DNA of 64,000 nt from Lineus longissimus (lineage: Eukaryota > Nemertea > Pilidiophora > Heteronemertea > Lineidae): the NCBI RefSeq assembly GCF_910592395.1, contig NC_088314.1, positions 6,696,001 through 6,760,000 of the forward strand, written 5' to 3'. Position 1 is the first letter of the stretch, and every line of letters starts with the position of its first letter. Both the position numbers and the translations under genes were made by a program. Of the stretch, positions 59,593 to 64,000 are shown one piece after another. A model generated the notes under the pieces. The model ran no database searches. It was given only the letters and a program-made list of their open reading frames with translations, and was not told where the DNA came from.

Positions 59593-62500
59593 GTAAGTAA
59601 ACGTGAACTCTCGGCACGGATGTCTACTTATTTACATCGCTCTCGAACAAAATCTCATTGCGTCAGCGTCCCCACCCCTCCCAATTCGAAATATACTGGT
59701 GCCCGGAACTCGTGTGTGCGAAGGATTTTTCGCTCCTAACGCATCGGGAGCCCGCCACCCACTGGCATTTCTAAATGATATTCGCTACCAATTGCTGTTT
59801 TAACTTGTATCAGTTTTGTAATTGCCGTTGTATCAGTAATCTGTGTCCCTTTGAAAAAGTGTTATACGCTATTGTTCTATGACGCATTAGATGAAAGCTG
59901 GTCAATGACTCGGTAGGATTCGTGGGATCAGAATGTTCTGTCCCATTGGCCACACGTATAACATTGGGACATCATATCTTGTTGTGGTATAATTTCGGGG
60001 ATTCTTTTCAGAGTATAAACAAATTGGATGTTTCAAGAACCACAACTCTGGTGCCATACAAAAAGCAACATGCTTTCACCTTGACGGAAACGATGCTCTC
60101 AGGAACGACCCAATTTCAAAATGCGCATTTTGCGCCCATATGGTTGGCACACCCATATTCGCCGTGGACAAGAACAACGTTTGCTACGCCGGTAAGTGAC
60201 ATTTACTAAGCACCCAACAAACGGGCGATAACGTGCGTACATGTATTAGCGTATTTTCTCTTTGTCAACGCATGCAACAGAAACTTTGTTCGGGTACAAT
60301 TGGGCGTAAATTATCAAGTCTTTGCCAGTTGCATCCACAAAACGGATAACAAGGCCTGCATAAATTGAATATAGTGCTACATGTACGTTATTTTGATTCT
60401 AACGATGAATGACCTTTCAATATACATGTATATGTATCTGATATACAGTATCACTCAGATGTGATGTCATATCACGTTCACCTCAACAATAAGATGATTA
60501 AATTACCTGCTTATCAGCTGATAAATCAGACCATTACCCTCAATGGTGTCATATAACCTAACAACTAGGAAATTAACAAACACCTTTTGTTTACTTTGCT
60601 CGTGTGCCGGTGTTTATGCCTGGTGATGGCCAATTTCAGAAGAGTGCAGAACAGTGGTTATCAATCGGATAACATTTAGCGCTGCGTTGGGTCAGAAAGA
60701 GATCGCTCGCTAGGTTTGATACCGATCGCAGGTCGAGCGATCACTAATCCTTGTGATCATGAGATTAGTGATCCTGAAAAACCTTTTTTTTAAATCTCAT
60801 TTTGCTGAAAAACCTCAAAGGGGTGCAGGTTTTTTTTCAAAAGCTCAAAAACCTTATTTCCAAGCGGATCAAGTCTTGATCCGTTTGGAAATACGGTAAG
60901 TGATAACATGTGCATATAGTTATGTGTTTTTTCTTCAGCGAAGGGAAATGAATGTAGCTTCGATGTCTATGGGAAAGTAGCGGGGAGTTCCAGCGAATGT
61001 GATCATAGTCTTAGTGCGAGCCATGTAACGGCGTATGTCCTTGGATCAAAATTCGGTAAATAAACAGTGAACCGACAGAAGAAAATGCTGATCATAAAAA
61101 CTCACAACATCCCCCAACAGAAATTGTTTGGAAAAAGGAGAATGGGATGAGAAAAATGTCAAAGTTTCTGCAATCTGCATATGTACGCACGTCCTATTTG
61201 ACATTGGGTTGAGATATGCCCTGCCTCATTTCATTTTATCTCAGCTCAGGAACGTATTAAACTGTAATACATGTATCTTTAAACTCACAAAATTCGAGAA
61301 GGCTGACGATTCGAAATCAGGGGCACTTAAAGATTTTTGTATCCTGTCATCAAAGAAGGACCCCGGTATTTAGGTTGTAAATATTAAAACCATTGCAACC
61401 ATAAGAGGCCAAAGCTCACAATTTATATACAATTTAAGAAATTGAACTTATCGAAAACCTTTATTTTACCTAATTACAGTACAGATGCATGGTTACGGCA
61501 TCGAGATAGAGAGCTCAATCGTTTGCCCAGAGAGGGGCCCAGTTGTCCCTCTCCCAACTGGTTCCCTCCCGAACCTCAGCGCGGAGAAGGCCACGGGGCT
61601 GCTGCGACTCACGGTCAGTGAAGCTAACATGAAGAAATTGCCGGAGCCGCAAGTAAAGAAAATAAGGTAAGAATTTATCTTGAGACAGTTTGCTAGTTTG
61701 CTATTGCTTGTCTTCAGGATGGACTGTTCTACCAGTTCACCATCGCCCAGAGCAAGCACTGATCTGTCTCAAAGATAGGTTTTCCCCCCATTTAACCATC
61801 ACTCCGAGCTAGCACTGATCTGTCCTCCAATGGGATGCCCTGGCCAACAAGAAACTGGCCAGTAGCAAGTACCACAGTGCCCCGGCAAAAAAGTATGAGG
61901 AAAATAAATGCTGTACCCTTGTCCCAGCTGATAGCCCAGTTGATTGCAACAGTGCTCTGTACGTGTTAGTCTCTGCTTTTTAAGGTCGCATTATGTAACT
62001 GTCTGTCAATAGACAATACTTCTAATACACTCTGAGTTTGACCATCAATATCGAAGTGAGCTTGACCGCAAGTGGAATACCAGTATTATCTCATCCTGGT
62101 GTCCTCCATCAACTAGCTTTACTTCCAATACAGCTAATGCACGGGCTTACGAAACGTTCCTGCCATGTTTCCGGGCGGTAAAACTGGATCTTATCAGAAA
62201 ACTGACGGGAACGTGTCGGGCGTCGGTCGATCACCCTGCCGGCATCGGTGACCACCTAAGTAAAATAAAATCCAATATCGGCAGTGCCAACATGCATTGT
62301 TGTGTTTCAGACAGTTTCTGGCAGACGTTGCGGAGAAAACCGTGTTCACATCAACAATCAGTCATACGTCAGAGTTTTTGAGCGCGTACATCAGAGCAAC
62401 CTACAACTTACTGTCAACCGGATATTTCCAAAACTCGCATTCAAGGGTGAGTGAATTATTTTTCACGTCCTGTATATAATCATATTTTGAAACGAATGAA

Positions 62501-64000
62501 AGAAAGAAGAGATAAGCGAAAGAATCCATTATATTGCACTGGCAGAGCCAGAGTAATTTTTCTTCTCCATTTTGTCAACGCACGCACTGTTTGATATCTT
62601 CAGGTAATCCCCCTTAATTGTAATTTTAGGAAAGTAATATCGCGGCCAGCGAGGTGCAAGAAACCCTCGAAACTTTCATGGGAAGGGCTGCCGAATCGCT
62701 TCAAACTAACGCTGTTTTCGGAATGCAAGTAGGAGACATAGGTTTGTAGTATGGCGTTGTTTAAACGTGATGTCAATTACGGCGCACTCATAATCAGAAA
62801 CGGTGCATGTTATAGCTGCACTTGCGGGGTGCTACATATACCTGATAGGAGGATCTGTTACATCAAATGAACATTTTCGGACACTTTCTGAAAAACCTCA
62901 AACCTTTCTCAGAACTACAGTTTTTACTGCTTCCATCTCTTGCACAAACCAAAGTGGTGCTGTGGTTGCCTAACTGTAACCGCTACCGCCAAAACTATAC
63001 CGGCTGTAAACAGTGGCATATTGCAACAAAGTTGTTTTTTAATTTATTATTGTTTTGCAGCCGTTGAAGTGAGCTCTCAATCTGCATTCGAGGTCATGAA
63101 AAAGGGTGCTCGCCTTCCGCGTATTCAAAAGTTGCTTGATGAAGAGTGTCTACTACCACCATCTTACTTCAAGGAACTGCGTGGAACAGCCATCGATGGA
63201 AGTGAAAATGAAAGACCAACTTTTGGTGAGGATTAATTTTTTTCGTTCTTTCTTTCTGTACTTATTTATTTGGTGGACATATGAACGTTTCGTTTTCCCT
63301 TTTTGTCAACGCACGTGAAAAACGTGTTTTTACGCTACACTGACTGCTCCCAAGCTTGGCGCATGCGTTTACACAACTAATGATAAAACGTAGACATTAG
63401 GAGATGACACGAGATTTGATAGGTCGGGTCGGGGTATTTTAGGGAATTGAGGCGGAGGCGTGTGATGAATTCATCCATTTCTTGACCCTTATCTTTCAGA
63501 ACCGCAATACGTGTCGTTTGTCGCTATCAGCATAAGCAAGGAAGCACTGAACCTCCCTCTGCAGCTAGAGGTCGAGTAAGTTAATATCAGTTCATCAACT
63601 AAGGCAATTCAGATTATCACACTCGATTTTTAACACGTTATCTTTATTCACATCTTCAGTGAGAAAAGAAAATGTTTATCTCGAAACCCTTTCACGTATG
63701 TACACAATGTACACATGTTTGTACGTAAGTAATGTCCTGTAATGTACATGTAATGGTTATGTGAAAGATTGAAGTTTATTTTGGCCATCACAAATACATG
63801 TATGCACTCTGAATTCATTTCAAGGATGGTTTTCAAAGCTCAATATATTTCGCGGGTGAATATATCTTGGTTGGCCGATCATCCCTTTGAGGTTTTTCAA
63901 AAGCTCAAAACTCTTTATTTTAAAGAGTGTAGAGAATGCCCTCAGTTTCCGAAATGTAACTTATCATAAAATTCCATTTGCTTCATTCGATTGCAGGCAG
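58563..64000 (+). CDS. membrane-receptor-like protein with stalk, WSC-like module and GAIN-like region; cut by right edge
   Basis: Exons: 58563-59592, 60012-60191, 60939-61055, 61480-61666, 62311-62446, 62630-62741, 63061-63225, 63500-63575, and one starting at 63997. Phases agree at every junction; one donor (gtttgt at 62742) is weak. The start may be ATG 58563, or ATG 58662 (MCLFHYLLTVCLTLLLCG), which gives a clean signal peptide. Order: basic/acidic linker, Ser/Thr-rich stalk of about 150 residues, third WSC-like module, then a helical stretch (LLRLTVSEANMKKLPEPQVK; QFLADVAEKTVF; SEVQETLETFMGRAAESLQT) turning to beta-like segments (YVSFVAISISKEALNLP). This resembles the GAIN domain of adhesion GPCRs, but no cleavage site or membrane helices are inside the window. 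It may be the 3' half of the gene that ends open at 57124. Confidence 0.78.
60012..60191 (+). CDS. WSC-like module 3, first half
   Basis: Acceptor ttcttttcag, donor gccg|gtaagt, phase 1 in and out. Encodes YKQIGCFKNHNSG, KCAFCAHMVGTPIFAV and NNVCYA. The longer frame over the same bases (59922-60209) is Cys-poor and not the real one. Confidence 0.8.
60825..60892. repeat. dispersed repeat copy ending in a near-perfect 37-base hairpin
   Basis: The 18-base arms ATTTCCAAGCGGATCAAG (60856-60873) and CTTGATCCGTTTGGAAAT (60875-60892) have one mismatch (a G-T pair in RNA) and a single-base loop. Before it stands TTTTTTCAAAAGCTCAAAAA, shared with 25185 and 63872. Confidence 0.85.
60939..61055 (+). CDS. 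WSC-like module 3, second half
   Basis: Acceptor ttcttcag, donor ttcg|gtaaat, phase 1. Encodes KGNECSFDVYGKVAG, SECDHS and HVTAYVLGS. No ATG start. Confidence 0.78.
61480..61666 (+). CDS. linker and start of GAIN-like helical region
   Basis: Acceptor aattacag, donor ag|gtaaga, phase 1 in and 2 out. Ends TGLLRLTVSEANMKKLPEPQ and onward. Confidence 0.78.
62311..62446 (+). CDS. GAIN-like helical exon
   Basis: Acceptor tgtttcag, donor agg|gtgagt, phase 2 in and 0 out. Encodes QFLADVAEKTVFTSTISHTS and SAYIRATYNLLSTGYFQ. Confidence 0.75.
62630..62741 (+). CDS. GAIN-like helical exon
   Basis: Acceptor aattttag, weak donor atag|gtttgt, phase 0 in and 1 out. Encodes ESNIAASEVQETLETFMGRA to FGMQVGDI. 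Confidence 0.65.
63061..63225 (+). CDS. GAIN-like exon
   Basis: Acceptor gttttgcag, donor tttg|gtgagg, phase 1. Encodes VEVSSQSAFEVMKKGARLPR and onward, with one Cys. Confidence 0.78.
63302..63315 (+). repeat. TTTGTCAACGCAYG motif, third copy
   Basis: The same 12 bases TTTGTCAACGCA also occur at 60261 and 62571, each in an intron of this gene. Confidence 0.6.
63500..63575 (+). CDS. GAIN-like beta exon
   Basis: Acceptor atctttcag, donor ga|gtaagt, phase 1 in and 2 out. Encodes PQYVSFVAISISKEALNLPL. An acceptor (attgcag) at 63990-63996 opens the next exon, leaving only four bases in the window. Confidence 0.75.
63872..63930. repeat. dispersed repeat copy
   Basis: GTTGGCCGATC, GGTTTTTCAAAAGCTCAAAA and then an inverted pair CTCTTTATTTTAAAGAG, in the same order as at 25185 and 60825. 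Confidence 0.6.

Noticed and set aside
59922-60209. 95-codon frame over the third WSC-like module
   Set aside because: Another frame, bounded by a good acceptor and donor with matching phase, gives the Cys-rich module.
1-64000. CRISPR arrays, operons, bacterial promoters or a viral/plasmid replicon
   Set aside because: No regularly spaced repeats and no prokaryotic gene layout; the window is intron-rich animal DNA.

Overview
The window is nuclear DNA from an animal. It has intron-rich genes with GT-AG borders, long AT-rich introns, scattered short inverted-repeat elements and many TACATGTA-type palindromes. The proteins (SLC22 transporter, histamine-H1-type receptor, centriolar CEP83, PAN/WSC/C-type-lectin/TSP1 ectodomains) fit a marine invertebrate bilaterian, either a lophotrochozoan or an invertebrate deuterostome. 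I cannot name the species. All gene models below were assembled by hand from splice signals, reading-phase agreement and protein family resemblance.

Layout. (1) 1-4205, + strand: the last eight coding exons of an SLC22 organic-ion transporter, whose 5' end may be cut by the window edge. A decayed copy of its second visible exon lies at 938-1023. (2) 5429-36818, - strand: a histamine H1-like amine receptor in two coding exons separated by a 29.2 kb intron. The first exon (36507-36818) carries the N-terminus and TM1 and joins in frame to TM2-TM7 (5429-7309). (3) 39925-40956, - strand: an intronless class A orphan receptor of peptide-receptor type. (4) 45215-53016, - strand: a complete CEP83 (CCDC41) gene with eleven coding exons that add up to 699 residues, close to the length of vertebrate CEP83. 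(5) 43084-57124, + strand: a multidomain extracellular protein (signal peptide, PAN/Apple, Ser/Thr-rich stalk, WSC-like, C-type lectin, TSP1, WSC-like, TSP1) whose exons interleave with CEP83 on the other strand. (6) 58563 to the right edge, + strand: a signal-peptide or alternative-first exon with a Ser/Thr-rich stalk, a third WSC-like module and a domain resembling the GAIN domain of adhesion GPCRs. It runs off the window and may be the continuation of gene 5.

The most interesting structure is at 43-57 kb. The ciliary gene CEP83 lies wholly inside two consecutive introns of an opposite-strand surface-protein gene, and one exon of that gene sits inside a CEP83 intron. The long receptor intron holds a tRNA-like element, decayed minisatellite units, a short transposon relative and simple repeats, with no coding sequence I could support. 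Two classes of MITE-like elements with terminal inverted repeats occur at 39.3-39.8 kb and 44.2-44.4 kb, and the second has relatives at 33.3 kb and 49.3 kb.
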